Source: Rhizobium aethiopicum
GTDB taxonomy: Bacteria > Pseudomonadota > Alphaproteobacteria > Rhizobiales > Rhizobiaceae
Direction of reading: 5' to 3'
Assembly (NCBI RefSeq): GCF_014197535.1
Contig: NZ_JACIFV010000015.1
Span: forward strand, 1-64,000
Length of the DNA: 64,000 nt
This document shows positions 43,214 through 51,153 of the stretch, piece by piece. Position numbers and translations under genes: made by a program. The notes under the pieces were generated by a model that was not told the origin of the DNA, did not search any database, and saw only the letters and a list, made by a program, of their open reading frames with translations. The stretch's first letter is position 1. Every line of letters begins with the position of its first letter.

Positions 43214-44754
43214 CCGAGATCCTCAAGCAGTTGGCCGGCCGCACCGTCATCGTCGGCAGCGGCCTCGCCGGGCTGATGACGGCGCTGACACTGGCGCCGG
43301 AACGCTCCATCGTCGTCACCCGCGGCGCCCTCGGCGCCGAGACATCGAGCGCCTGGGCGCAGGGCGGCATTGCCGCCAGCATCGCCGCCGACGACAGCGC
43401 TGCACTGCATCTTGCCGATACGCTTGCAGCCGGCGACGGGCTCTGCGACCGGAGCGTCGCCGCCGGCATCATTGCGGAGGCGCCGACGGCCATTGCAGCA
43501 CTGGAACAAGCCGGAGTCCGCTTCGACCGTAATGAAGCCGGGAAACTCTCGCTCGGATTGGAGGCCGCCCATAATCGCCGCCGTATCGTCCATGCCGAAG
43601 GCGACGGCTCGGGTGCGGCGATCATCGCAGCGCTGGTGCGTGCCGTGGCGCGCACACCTGCCATTACCGTGCTCGAAGGCTTCGAGGCGCGACGGATTTT
43701 GATGGACGGCGAGCGCGTCGCCGGGCTGCTCTGCGCGACCGCAAGCGGCGGGGCCGCGGTTCTTCCGACGACAAGGCTGGTGCTCGCCACCGGCGGGATC
43801 GGCGGGCTTTATGATGCGACCACCAATCCGATGGGCAATTTCGGTCAAGGAATTGCGCTCGCGGCAAGGGCGGGTGCCGAGCTTGCCGATATGGAATTCG
43901 TGCAGTTTCATCCGACGGCGCTCGATTCACGCCGCAGTCCCCTGGCGCTTGTCAGCGAGGCGGTGCGCGGCGAGGGGGCCTTGCTCGTCAACGAACGCGG
44001 CGAACGGTTTATGGCTCGCATACCGGGCGCCGAACTTGCGCCTCGCGACGTGGTAGCGCGCGCCATCAGTGCCGAGATCGCTCGCGGCGGCCGCGTCTTT
44101 CTCGACGCTAGCAAGGCGCTCGGCAGCCGCTTTGCCGCACGCTTTCCCGTCATATCAGCCCTTTGCGGCGAGGCCGGCATCGATCCGGCCAAAGACCTTG
44201 TGCCAGTGCGTCCGGCCGTGCACTACCACATGGGCGGCGTCGCGACGGATGACAATGGCCGCAGCTCGGTCCCCGGCCTCTGGGTCGCCGGCGAGGCCGC
44301 GTCGACCGGTCTGCACGGCGCGAACCGGCTTGCCAGCAATTCGCTGCTCGAGGCGGCGGTCATGGGCATGCGGGCGGCGCGCGACATATCGGCTATGCCG
44401 GCGGGCGGCACCGGCGCCATCTTCGCAGAACAGCTGCCGGCGCCCACCGACGCATCCTCCATTCGCACGATCGTCTCGCGCCATCTCGGCGTATTGCGCA
44501 ATGCAGATGCCCTTCACGGAACAATCGCCGCGTTGCTGCCACTTGCCGAGGGCGACGGTCCTGCCGCCGATCCGGCCATTGTCGCATTGCTGATCGCCGT
44601 CTTTGCCAGCCTGCGGATGGAATCGCGCGGCGCCCACGCCCGCACCGATTTTCCCCTGAAGCTCGCCGATACGCAGCGCCGCCGGATGCGGCATTCCCAA
44701 GCGCTGGAGATTGCCCGCGCCACACCACCCTATTCGCTGGCCAGGAGCGCCTGA
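43210..44754 (+). CDS. nadB: L-aspartate oxidase
   Basis: A 514-residue FAD enzyme of the succinate dehydrogenase/fumarate reductase family that oxidises aspartate to iminoaspartate. Motifs are VIVGSGLAGLMTALTLAPE (FAD), SSAWAQGGIAAS, EFVQFHPTAL, HYHMGGVATDDNG and GLHGANRLASNSLLEA. It starts inside the nadA stop codon and ends one base before nadC. Confidence 0.95.
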   Translation: MTEILKQLAGRTVIVGSGLAGLMTALTLAPERSIVVTRGALGAETSSAWAQGGIAASIAADDSAALHLADTLAAGDGLCDRSVAAGIIAEAPTAIAALEQAGVRFDRNEAGKLSLGLEAAHNRRRIVHAEGDGSGAAIIAALVRAVARTPAITVLEGFEARRILMDGERVAGLLCATASGGAAVLPTTRLVLATGGIGGLYDATTNPMGNFGQGIALAARAGAELADMEFVQFHPTALDSRRSPLALVSEAVRGEGALLVNERGERFMARIPGAELAPRDVVARAISAEIARGGRVFLDASKALGSRFAARFPVISALCGEAGIDPAKDLVPVRPAVHYHMGGVATDDNGRSSVPGLWVAGEAASTGLHGANRLASNSLLEAAVMGMRAARDISAMPAGGTGAIFAEQLPAPTDASSIRTIVSRHLGVLRNADALHGTIAALLPLAEGDGPAADPAIVALLIAVFASLRMESRGAHARTDFPLKLADTQRRRMRHSQALEIARATPPYSLARSA

Positions 44755-44755
44755 C

Positions 44756-45622
44756 ATGAGCCTCGCCCCCCTTCCGCGTCTGATTATCGAACGCCCGGTG
44801 CGGGCAGCCCTGCTCGAAGATCTCGGCCTTGCCGGCGACATCACCTCGGCATCGGTCATTCCCTCAGATCACCGCTCCACGGTGGTGATGGCCGCCCGCC
44901 AGCCCGGCGTGATCGCTGGCCTCGATACGGCCGACCTCGCCTTCACGCTCGTCGACCCCGAAATCGTCATGCGCCGCCACATCGCGGACGGCGATGCGGT
45001 CAAATCAGGTGACGTCATCGCTACCATCGAGGGTCCTTCGCGCGGACTCTTGACCGGTGAGCGCACCGCGCTGAATTTCCTCGGCCATCTCTCCGGCATC
45101 GCCACCGTCACGGCCGGGATTGCCGCCGCCATCAGCGGCACCAAGGCCTCGGTCGCCTGCACGCGCAAGACGACGCCAGGGCTGCGGGCGCTGGAAAAAT
45201 ATGCAGTGCGGGCCGGCGGCGGCATGAACCACCGTTTCGCGCTTTATGACGCGGTGCTGATCAAGGACAACCACGTGGCCATATCAGGCGGCGTTGCCGA
45301 GGCGATCCGGCGGGCGCGGGCCTGGGTCGGCCATCTGGTGAAGATCGAGGTCGAAGTGGACAGGCTCGATCAGCTGCAGGAAGCGATGGCGGTCGGCGTC
45401 GATGCCGTTCTGCTCGACAATATGACGCCGGACCAGCTGCGCGAGGCCGTCGCCATCGTTGCCGGGCGGGCAATCACCGAGGCATCCGGCCGGGTGACGC
45501 CGGCAACGGCCGCTGCAATCGCCGCTTCCGGCGTCGACCTTATTTCGGTCGGTTGGCTGACGCACAGCGCACCAGTGCTGGATATCGGCCTCGATTTCGT
45601 CGAGCCCGCCGGCGCGGCTTAA
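44756..45622 (+). CDS. nadC: Nicotinate-nucleotide pyrophosphorylase (carboxylating)
   Basis: A 288-residue quinolinate phosphoribosyltransferase giving nicotinate mononucleotide. Motifs are ALLEDLGLAGDITSASVI, GERTALNFLGHLSGIAT, CTRKTTPGLRALEKYAVRAG, KDNHVAISGG and GVDLISVGWLTHSAPVLDI. ATG 44756 has GGAGCGCC upstream. It is the last gene of nadABC. No clear terminator was seen after it. Confidence 0.95.
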   Translation: MSLAPLPRLIIERPVRAALLEDLGLAGDITSASVIPSDHRSTVVMAARQPGVIAGLDTADLAFTLVDPEIVMRRHIADGDAVKSGDVIATIEGPSRGLLTGERTALNFLGHLSGIATVTAGIAAAISGTKASVACTRKTTPGLRALEKYAVRAGGGMNHRFALYDAVLIKDNHVAISGGVAEAIRRARAWVGHLVKIEVEVDRLDQLQEAMAVGVDAVLLDNMTPDQLREAVAIVAGRAITEASGRVTPATAAAIAASGVDLISVGWLTHSAPVLDIGLDFVEPAGAA

Positions 45623-45893
45623 ACCAGCGCCAAATAGATCGCGCCGATGCTGTGATCGATCAGGATCGCTTGCTGTTGGTTGCGGCTGTCGAGGCCGCAA
45701 CGGCTGGAATAACGGATCCAAATCACGTCGGGGCGCAAAGTGTTGGCAAGCATTTCCGGCCGCTTATGTGAGAAAATGCAAATATTCGGTGTAAAAACTT
45801 CTTTTTGCGCTATGCGCGGGCCTATTATCGCTCTAACATGTTCCTGAGCGACCGGTGCACATGCGCGTCTGGTCTTCAGGGGTGAGAAGCGGG
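45623..45893. other. Gap between nadC and the BTAD regulator
   Basis: This stretch of 271 bases holds no gene I can support. It becomes AT-rich near 45770-45810, where the promoter of the BTAD-TPR regulator probably lies. A minus-strand frame ending at 45619 is open, but its start and product resemble nothing I know. Confidence 0.4.
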
Positions 45894-47849
45894 ATGCAAC
45901 GGACATCAGGACAGATGTCGACGAACAGGCTTTGCCTGCTCGGAAGACCGCGACTGCTGGCAGCGGGGAGGGAACTCCCCTTGCCGGAGAAGTCTTATTT
46001 TCTCTTCGCCATGCTCGCCGCCGAAGCCAATCTCGAACTCGACCGGGAAACCGTCAGGCGGCAGCTCTGGCAATCGGAAGCCCCGGAAAAACGCGCAGGC
46101 AGTCTGCGCCAGCTGCTGGCGCGCATCGAGCAAAGCATTCCCGCCGACCTTCCGCCGCTGCTGAAAGCGACCCGAACCCATATCGGCCTTGCCGACGGCT
46201 GGGAAGTCGACGTCCATATACTGAAGCAGAAGGGGCCGCTCGCGGCCGAAGACGGCGACATTCTGAATGGCGAATTGCTTGAAGGCGCCAAGTCGCCGAC
46301 GCAGGGCGCCGAAGACTGGCTGACTTTCGAGCGCCAGCGCATCGATGAATTGCGCGCCGCCCATCTGACGCGGCTGGTGGAAACCGCTGAAGACAGATCG
46401 GATGAAGAGCAGGTGGTCTTTGCCCGTCGCCTGCTGGAGCTCGACTCCGCCAGCGAGACGGCCTATCGGGCCCTGATGCGCACTTATGTCAGGATGAACG
46501 ATCCGGCCGCGGCCCGCCAGTCCTATTTGAAGTGCAAGAGCCAGTTGAAGGAAGAGTTCGACACCGAGCCGGAGGAAAGCACCACCGCGCTCGCCCGCGA
46601 ACTCGGCCTGATCCCAGCAGCTCAGGCCGCAGCGACCGAGCGTCCGTCGGCAGCGCCCGACGGCTTCGCCGATCTGCTCGGCCAGCCGCGGATTATCATC
46701 CTGCCGCCGGAAAGCATTTTCACCGACCCGCTAATGGAGCGCGTCGGCAGGGCCCTTCTTGAAGACGTCACCATCGGCCTCAGTCAGCAGCGCGGCTTCA
46801 AGGTGATCGCAGCCCATACGAGCCTCGAAATTCTCAGCCGTTCGGTAGATCCGGCCCGCGCGGTGCCCCGTGCGCTCGACCTCAGCTTCGACTATGCGGT
46901 CTACGTCACCATCCAGGGCCGCGACGAGGATGTCTATGCAACCTGCCGTCTGACGAGGACGACGACGTCGGAGGTGATCTGGGCTCTGGAACTGCCGCTG
47001 GTCATGCAGAAGATCAGCGAATCCTTCGCGCATCTGACACGGCGCATCGTCTCCTCGCTCGCCGACACGGTCGAACGCCACGAGCTGGCGATGCCGATCG
47101 GCGAGGCGCCGCCATCCGCTTACCGTCTCTATCTCGAAGGCAAACGGCTGATCGCCCAGACAGACCTCCAGCATCTGCGCCAGGCGCGCAAGTGGTTCAG
47201 ATCCTCGCTCAATCGCTACGAGAATTTCTCGGCCGCCCATGCCGGCGTGTCGCGTGCGCTCGGCATGGAATGGCTGATCCGCGGCATGCAGGACACTGAC
47301 CTGCTCGACGAGGCGAATGGCGCCGCCCGGCTGGCACAGCAGTCCGACCCGAACAGCGGCCGGGCCTACCGCGAGCTCGGCTTCGTGGCGCTGTACCGCC
47401 GCCGTTTCGACGAAAGCCTGGACTATTTCCAGCAGGCCCAGGATCTCAATCCCAACGACGCCGACATCCTCGCCGATTACGCCGACGCGCTCTGCCACTA
47501 CGGCGATTTCGACAAGGCGCTGGATCTGAACAATGCGGCTTTCAAACTCAATCCGCTGCCGCCAGATTATTACTACTGGAATCGTGGCGGCATCCACTTC
47601 GATCGCGGCGAATACAACCAGGCGATCGAGGCGCTTGAGCCGGTGCAGTCGAAACAGGCGACCGCTCGACTGCTGGCAGCCGCCCACGCCATGGCGGGCG
47701 ATATGAAAAAGGCCGGCAAATACGCTAACGTCGTTCTAGAAAATTTCCCCGATTTCCGCAGCGAAGACATCCGCCATTTCGTTCCCGACCGCGATCCCCG
47801 CTATACGGAAACGCTGATTCATGGCCTCCAACTGGCCGGACTTCCCTGA
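45894..47849 (+). CDS. SARP/BTAD-type transcriptional regulator with TPR repeats
   Basis: A 651-residue protein. The N-terminus has the layout of SARP activators: a winged-helix-like DNA-binding region (RLCLLGRPRLLAAGRELPLP, LWQSEAPEKRAGSLRQLL, IGLADGWEVDVHIL) and a bacterial transcriptional activation domain (ARRLLELDSASETAYRALM, AARQSYLKCKSQLKEEFDTE). A middle region (PRIIILPPESIFTD) recalls adenylate-cyclase/HilA-type regulators, and four or more TPR repeats follow from about residue 430. ATG 45894 has GGTGAG seven bases upstream; ATG 45915 is possible. It precedes the small-peptide-ycaO-tfuA genes and is their likely activator. Confidence 0.8.
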   Translation: MQRTSGQMSTNRLCLLGRPRLLAAGRELPLPEKSYFLFAMLAAEANLELDRETVRRQLWQSEAPEKRAGSLRQLLARIEQSIPADLPPLLKATRTHIGLADGWEVDVHILKQKGPLAAEDGDILNGELLEGAKSPTQGAEDWLTFERQRIDELRAAHLTRLVETAEDRSDEEQVVFARRLLELDSASETAYRALMRTYVRMNDPAAARQSYLKCKSQLKEEFDTEPEESTTALARELGLIPAAQAAATERPSAAPDGFADLLGQPRIIILPPESIFTDPLMERVGRALLEDVTIGLSQQRGFKVIAAHTSLEILSRSVDPARAVPRALDLSFDYAVYVTIQGRDEDVYATCRLTRTTTSEVIWALELPLVMQKISESFAHLTRRIVSSLADTVERHELAMPIGEAPPSAYRLYLEGKRLIAQTDLQHLRQARKWFRSSLNRYENFSAAHAGVSRALGMEWLIRGMQDTDLLDEANGAARLAQQSDPNSGRAYRELGFVALYRRRFDESLDYFQQAQDLNPNDADILADYADALCHYGDFDKALDLNNAAFKLNPLPPDYYYWNRGGIHFDRGEYNQAIEALEPVQSKQATARLLAAAHAMAGDMKKAGKYANVVLENFPDFRSEDIRHFVPDRDPRYTETLIHGLQLAGLP

Positions 47850-47878
47850 TTGCATGGCCTTTTAACGAAGCCTGTAAC

Positions 47879-47917
47879 GGTTAAATGACGCAGACAATGT
47901 TCCTCTGCAATGGTTAA
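47879..47917. promoter_or_regulatory. Repeated GGTTAA boxes ahead of the small peptide gene
   Basis: GGTTAA occurs at 47879-47884 and 47912-47917, 33 bases apart, which is about three helical turns. SARP activators bind direct repeats spaced by multiples of 11 bases, so these may be binding sites for the BTAD regulator encoded just upstream. The motif is short and could be chance. Confidence 0.3.
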
Positions 47918-47952
47918 CGGCAGCCGGCTGCCTATCCCATTGGAGATGGACA

Positions 47953-48096
47953 ATGAAAACCACTGTTGAAACCCATGCAGCAATGCCCTCCCAGCCACGC
48001 TTCTCAGCCGCAGCCAAGGCTGCGATGAAGCAGGACGAACTCAACGTCACGGCAAATGCTCTCGAAAACCTGACCCATGCGCTGAAGTTCCGCTAA
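47953..48096 (+). CDS. 47-residue peptide, candidate RiPP precursor
   Basis: A small frame, ATG to TAA, encoding 47 residues: it begins MKTTVETHAAMPSQPR, has an Ala-rich middle (FSAAAKAAMKQDELN) and ends ENLTHALKFR. TGGAGA lies about seven bases before the ATG. It ends 14 bases before ycaO, with the same strand and spacing as an operon partner. The size and place fit a precursor for YcaO-TfuA modification. It contains no Cys and no Gly, so azole formation from Cys is excluded, while backbone thioamidation remains possible. No leader cleavage motif is evident. It could also be an unrelated small regulator. Confidence 0.68.
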   Translation: MKTTVETHAAMPSQPRFSAAAKAAMKQDELNVTANALENLTHALKFR

Positions 48097-48110
48097 GGGG
48101 CGAGATCGGT

Positions 48111-49373
48111 ATGTCCGCCTTCGCCGATCTTGAAACACTAGCCGATGATCTCAAACGATCATCGGCAGGCGTCAGCGACTATCACGACCGTGCAATCACG
48201 CCGGCGCAGACACTTGCGGCCATCAGGCCGCATCTGCGCGAATTCGGCATCACGCGCGTCGGCCTGCTGACCGCTCTCGACGTGCTGAACATCCCCGTCG
48301 CCTTCGCGACGAGGCCGAACAGCCACACGCTTTCGGTTTTCCAGGGCAAAGGCATCGACAATGATGCCGCCATGGCCTCGGCCGCCATGGAGGCGATCGA
48401 GACGCGGATCGCGGAAAATGCGCCTGCCGACCTGACGCAGGCGACGGTGGAGAGCATGCGGGCGGAACGCGCCGCTATGATCGATCTCGATAATGTAGCA
48501 CGCTGTGCGCCCGATGAAATCGGCGGTGACCCCATCCCCTGGTGCTCCGGACTCGACATCCTGTCCGGCAGCAGCGTCTTCGTCCCCTGGTGGCTTGTCG
48601 GCCTCGACCATCGCGGCGAGCGGCCGCCGGGCTTTGAGCAGTCGAGCGATGGGCTTGCCTCCGGCAATACGCCGGCCGAAGCGGTCCTGCACGGACTTTG
48701 CGAGCTGGTGGAGCGCGACGCCTGGGCTCTGACCCAGCTGAAATCGCCGCAGCGCCTCAAGGAGAGCCGCATCGACCCCGCCTCCTTCGGCGATCCGGTC
48801 ATCGACGTCATGACCGACCGGATCACGCGCGCCGGCATGCGGCTGCTGCTGCTCGACATGACCACGGATATCGGCGTTCCGGCTTTTCTGGCCGTCATCA
48901 TGCCGGGCAATCTTTCCGACCGCGTCGACGCGCGCTGGTCGCATGTCTGCGGCGGCTGCGGCTGCCATCCAGATCCCGTGCGCGCCGTGCTGCGCGCCAT
49001 CACCGAAGCGGCCCAGAGCCGGTTGACCGCGATCGCCGGCAGCCGCGACGATTTCTCACCGCGCATCTATCAGCGGCTCGACCGGAGTGCGGCGATGCAG
49101 CAGCTGGTCGAACTCTGCGAGAGCGACGGCCGGATGCGCGCCTTTCAGAGCCGCCACCGCCGTGCCGCGACGATCCAGGAGACCATCCGCCACATAGCCG
49201 ACCGGCTGGTGGCGAGCGGGATCGAGCAGATCGTCGCCGTGCCCTTTGCCCATCCGGCTTTGCCGGTCTCGGTCGTCAGGGTGATCGTGCCGGGCCTGGA
49301 GGTCGATATATCAGGTCAGTACGTCCAGCTCGGCCTGCGCGCCGTCAACACCATGAGAGGAGCCCAATCATGA
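48111..49373 (+). CDS. YcaO-family ATP-dependent cyclodehydratase/thioamidase
   Basis: A 420-residue YcaO protein. The ATP/Mg-binding motifs are all visible: SAAMEAIETR (Glu94, Glu97), LCELVERDAW (Glu198, Glu201) and EAAQSR (Glu299, Gln302, Arg304). YcaO enzymes phosphorylate a peptide amide oxygen and let a nucleophile attack. No proline-rich PxPxP C-terminus typical of azoline-forming members is present; the end reads NTMRGAQS. The usual GxGxH loop carries extra cysteines here (Cys280, Cys283, Cys285, His286 in VCGGCGCHPDP). The stop overlaps tfuA by four bases (ATGA), and the pair is the set known from thioamide formation and trifolitoxin clusters. Confidence 0.88.
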   Translation: MSAFADLETLADDLKRSSAGVSDYHDRAITPAQTLAAIRPHLREFGITRVGLLTALDVLNIPVAFATRPNSHTLSVFQGKGIDNDAAMASAAMEAIETRIAENAPADLTQATVESMRAERAAMIDLDNVARCAPDEIGGDPIPWCSGLDILSGSSVFVPWWLVGLDHRGERPPGFEQSSDGLASGNTPAEAVLHGLCELVERDAWALTQLKSPQRLKESRIDPASFGDPVIDVMTDRITRAGMRLLLLDMTTDIGVPAFLAVIMPGNLSDRVDARWSHVCGGCGCHPDPVRAVLRAITEAAQSRLTAIAGSRDDFSPRIYQRLDRSAAMQQLVELCESDGRMRAFQSRHRRAATIQETIRHIADRLVASGIEQIVAVPFAHPALPVSVVRVIVPGLEVDISGQYVQLGLRAVNTMRGAQS

Positions 49374-50113
49374 AGGTTCTGTTCGTCGGTCCGAGCCTTG
49401 GTGGCGGTCTTGCCGCAGCGAGAAACATGTCTCCCTGCATCGATTTCCGCCCGCCCGCCGCCCGCGGCGACATCCTGAAGGCGGTCGAGGATGGCGCCAC
49501 CGCGATCGGCCTCGTCGACGGCTATTTCGGCGAGCTGCCTTCGGTCTGGCACAAGGAAATTCTCTACGCGCTCGAACATGATGTCGCCATAGCCGGCGGC
49601 GCCAGCATGGGCGCATTGCGAGCTGCGGAATGCGCTCCGTTCGGCATGGTCGGCCTCGGCTCGATCTTCGAAGATTACCAGTCCGGACGGCTGCTCGATG
49701 ACGAGGCCGTTGCGCTGGTCCATGCGCCGCAGGCGCTTGGCTGGCTGCCGCTTTCCGTCCCCTGGGTCGATTTCGAGCCGACGATCGATGCGCTTTATGC
49801 CTGCGGCGAGATTTCCACGGGTGAGCGCAAGAAACTGCTGCTCTCCGGCCGCTTCCTGCATTTCTCCGAGCGTACCTATGCGCGCGTGATCGACGAGTGC
49901 CATTTCCGCAAGCCGCGCCGCGACCACCTCCTCGCCGCTCTCCGCAAGAAACGGGTTGAGCGCAAGCGCGACGATGCGCGGCTGGTACTGGAGTGGCTGC
50001 ACCGCGACGAATTCGCGCCCGTCAACCGTGACTGGCGCTTTGCCGCAACCTCGCATTGGGAGCTTTTGCACGCCGAAGTCACACGCAATGTGACTGCTGT
50101 AACGCTAGAATAA
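49370..50113 (+). CDS. TfuA-like protein (thioamidation partner)
   Basis: A 247-residue protein with the TfuA core: VLFVGPSLGG, FRPPAARGDILKAVEDGA, AIGLVDGYFGELPSVWHKEI, GGASMGALRAAECAPFGMVG and GRLLDDEAVALVHAP. TfuA was named from Rhizobium trifolitoxin production, and in YcaO-TfuA pairs it is thought to deliver sulfide for backbone thioamide formation. The C-terminal 90 residues are basic (RKKRVERKRDD) and may bind a partner. It is translationally coupled to ycaO; AGAGGAGCCC precedes the ATG. Confidence 0.88.
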   Translation: MKVLFVGPSLGGGLAAARNMSPCIDFRPPAARGDILKAVEDGATAIGLVDGYFGELPSVWHKEILYALEHDVAIAGGASMGALRAAECAPFGMVGLGSIFEDYQSGRLLDDEAVALVHAPQALGWLPLSVPWVDFEPTIDALYACGEISTGERKKLLLSGRFLHFSERTYARVIDECHFRKPRRDHLLAALRKKRVERKRDDARLVLEWLHRDEFAPVNRDWRFAATSHWELLHAEVTRNVTAVTLE

Positions 50114-50178
50114 CGGTCTCGGCGAAATGATGCAGTACTGATGGAATCTGAGGCTTCACGGCCAAAGGGGCGGGAACA

Positions 50179-50445
50179 ATGTTTGAACAACATAACGAAG
50201 GTACAGGCAGTGAATACGCAAGGATCTTCCGGCTGCTGTCGGCAGCCAAGGAGGAGGCTGAAAAGCTTCAGCTGCGTAACCTGATGCACCTGACGAACAT
50301 GGCACTGCTGCAGGTCGTAATCGATTGGGACGGCATAGATCCGGACAGGGAGCTTGACGTCAACCTCGAGAAACTGCTCGGCAGCAAGGCCAAGATCGCA
50401 ATGAAGGACGCTAGCGAGAATCTGATCCTGATCGATCGCCATTGA
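50179..50445 (+). CDS. Small hypothetical protein downstream of tfuA
   Basis: An 88-residue protein that I do not recognise. It is mostly helical (RIFRLLSAAKEEAEKLQLRN) with an acidic middle (DWDGIDPDRELD). GGGGCGGGAA lies just before the ATG, so translation is likely. It starts 65 bases after tfuA on the same strand and may be the last gene of that operon or separate. It lacks a signal peptide and membrane segment. Confidence 0.65.
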   Translation: MFEQHNEGTGSEYARIFRLLSAAKEEAEKLQLRNLMHLTNMALLQVVIDWDGIDPDRELDVNLEKLLGSKAKIAMKDASENLILIDRH

Positions 50446-50486
50446 CCTTCATGCCGTCCGTTAGGACAACGTGAAGGAGATCCGGC

Positions 50487-50891
50487 CTATTCGGCCGCTT
50501 CACCGTCGGCCTGTTCGGTGTGAGCGATTGCCTGAACAAGCTTCAGGATCTTCTTGCGAAGAGCTTCGTTTTTGATCGAGAAGAACGCCGCATTCAAAAG
50601 GACACCCTCGCGCGAGATGACAAACTCCTCGCTGGGAGCGGGGTTGTCGTTAGCCGTCTCAGGCGTGGACAGGTCGTCAAAGAACGTCCTGACGTCGACA
50701 TTCAGCGCGCCGGCGATTTCAACCAGCATGCTGGCGGAAACGCGGTTGGAGCCTTTTTCGTATTTCTGGATCTGCTGAAACGTTACGCCGACACGATCGC
50801 CCAATTCCGTCTGCGAAACTTTGCGCAGCAGACGCTGTATGCGGATCGTCTTTCCGACATGAACGTCCACTGCGTGCGGTTCTTCTTTCAT
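50487..50891 (-). CDS. XRE-family helix-turn-helix regulator (PraR-like)
   Basis: A 134-residue DNA-binding protein. The HTH is at residues 10-65 (HVGKTIRIQRLLRKVSQTEL, VTFQQIQKYEKGSNRVSAS) with a helical C-terminal tail. The VGxxIRxxR...FQQIQKYEKGxNRV pattern is that of rhizobial regulators such as PraR, which control surface adhesion and quorum-sensing genes. The ribosome site AGGAGGG is excellent. It is convergent with the small gene after tfuA. Whether it controls the YcaO locus is unknown. Confidence 0.8.
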   Translation of the reverse strand: MKEEPHAVDVHVGKTIRIQRLLRKVSQTELGDRVGVTFQQIQKYEKGSNRVSASMLVEIAGALNVDVRTFFDDLSTPETANDNPAPSEEFVISREGVLLNAAFFSIKNEALRKKILKLVQAIAHTEQADGEAAE

Positions 50892-51153
50892 TTGTTTTTC
50901 CCTCCTGAGGACACGGACATGAGGTTATTCGCCATATCCGTGTCTGACAACTTGTAACTGAGACACACAAAGCTAGCAATTGTTTGGCTATAAGTCGTCC
51001 CAAACCGAAACATTGCATCGCTTCATATTAGCAGCAGCAAAAAACATGCCAAAGTAGCACTTTTGGGGGGTACATCATCCGATTTCAGGGTGCGGGCATG
51101 GTAGTTTGCTGCGGACCTTTCAGCCAAAGGATCGGGACGGCGTAAACAAAAAG
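50892..51153. other. Gap upstream of the XRE regulator gene
   Basis: This stretch of 262 bases includes the XRE promoter region and the end of the amidohydrolase gene. It is less GC-rich than the flanks. I see no coding frame or repeat in it that I can support. Confidence 0.4.

Noticed and set aside
45619..45753. Minus-strand small frame ending in AILIDHSIGAIYLALV
   Set aside because: It could be a small gene, but the ribosome site is weak and nothing is recognisable; kept out of the feature list.
48698..49369. Upstream extension of tfuA
   Set aside because: It lies within ycaO in another frame and is Arg/Pro-rich shadow sequence; the ATGA overlap at 49370 fits a normal start.
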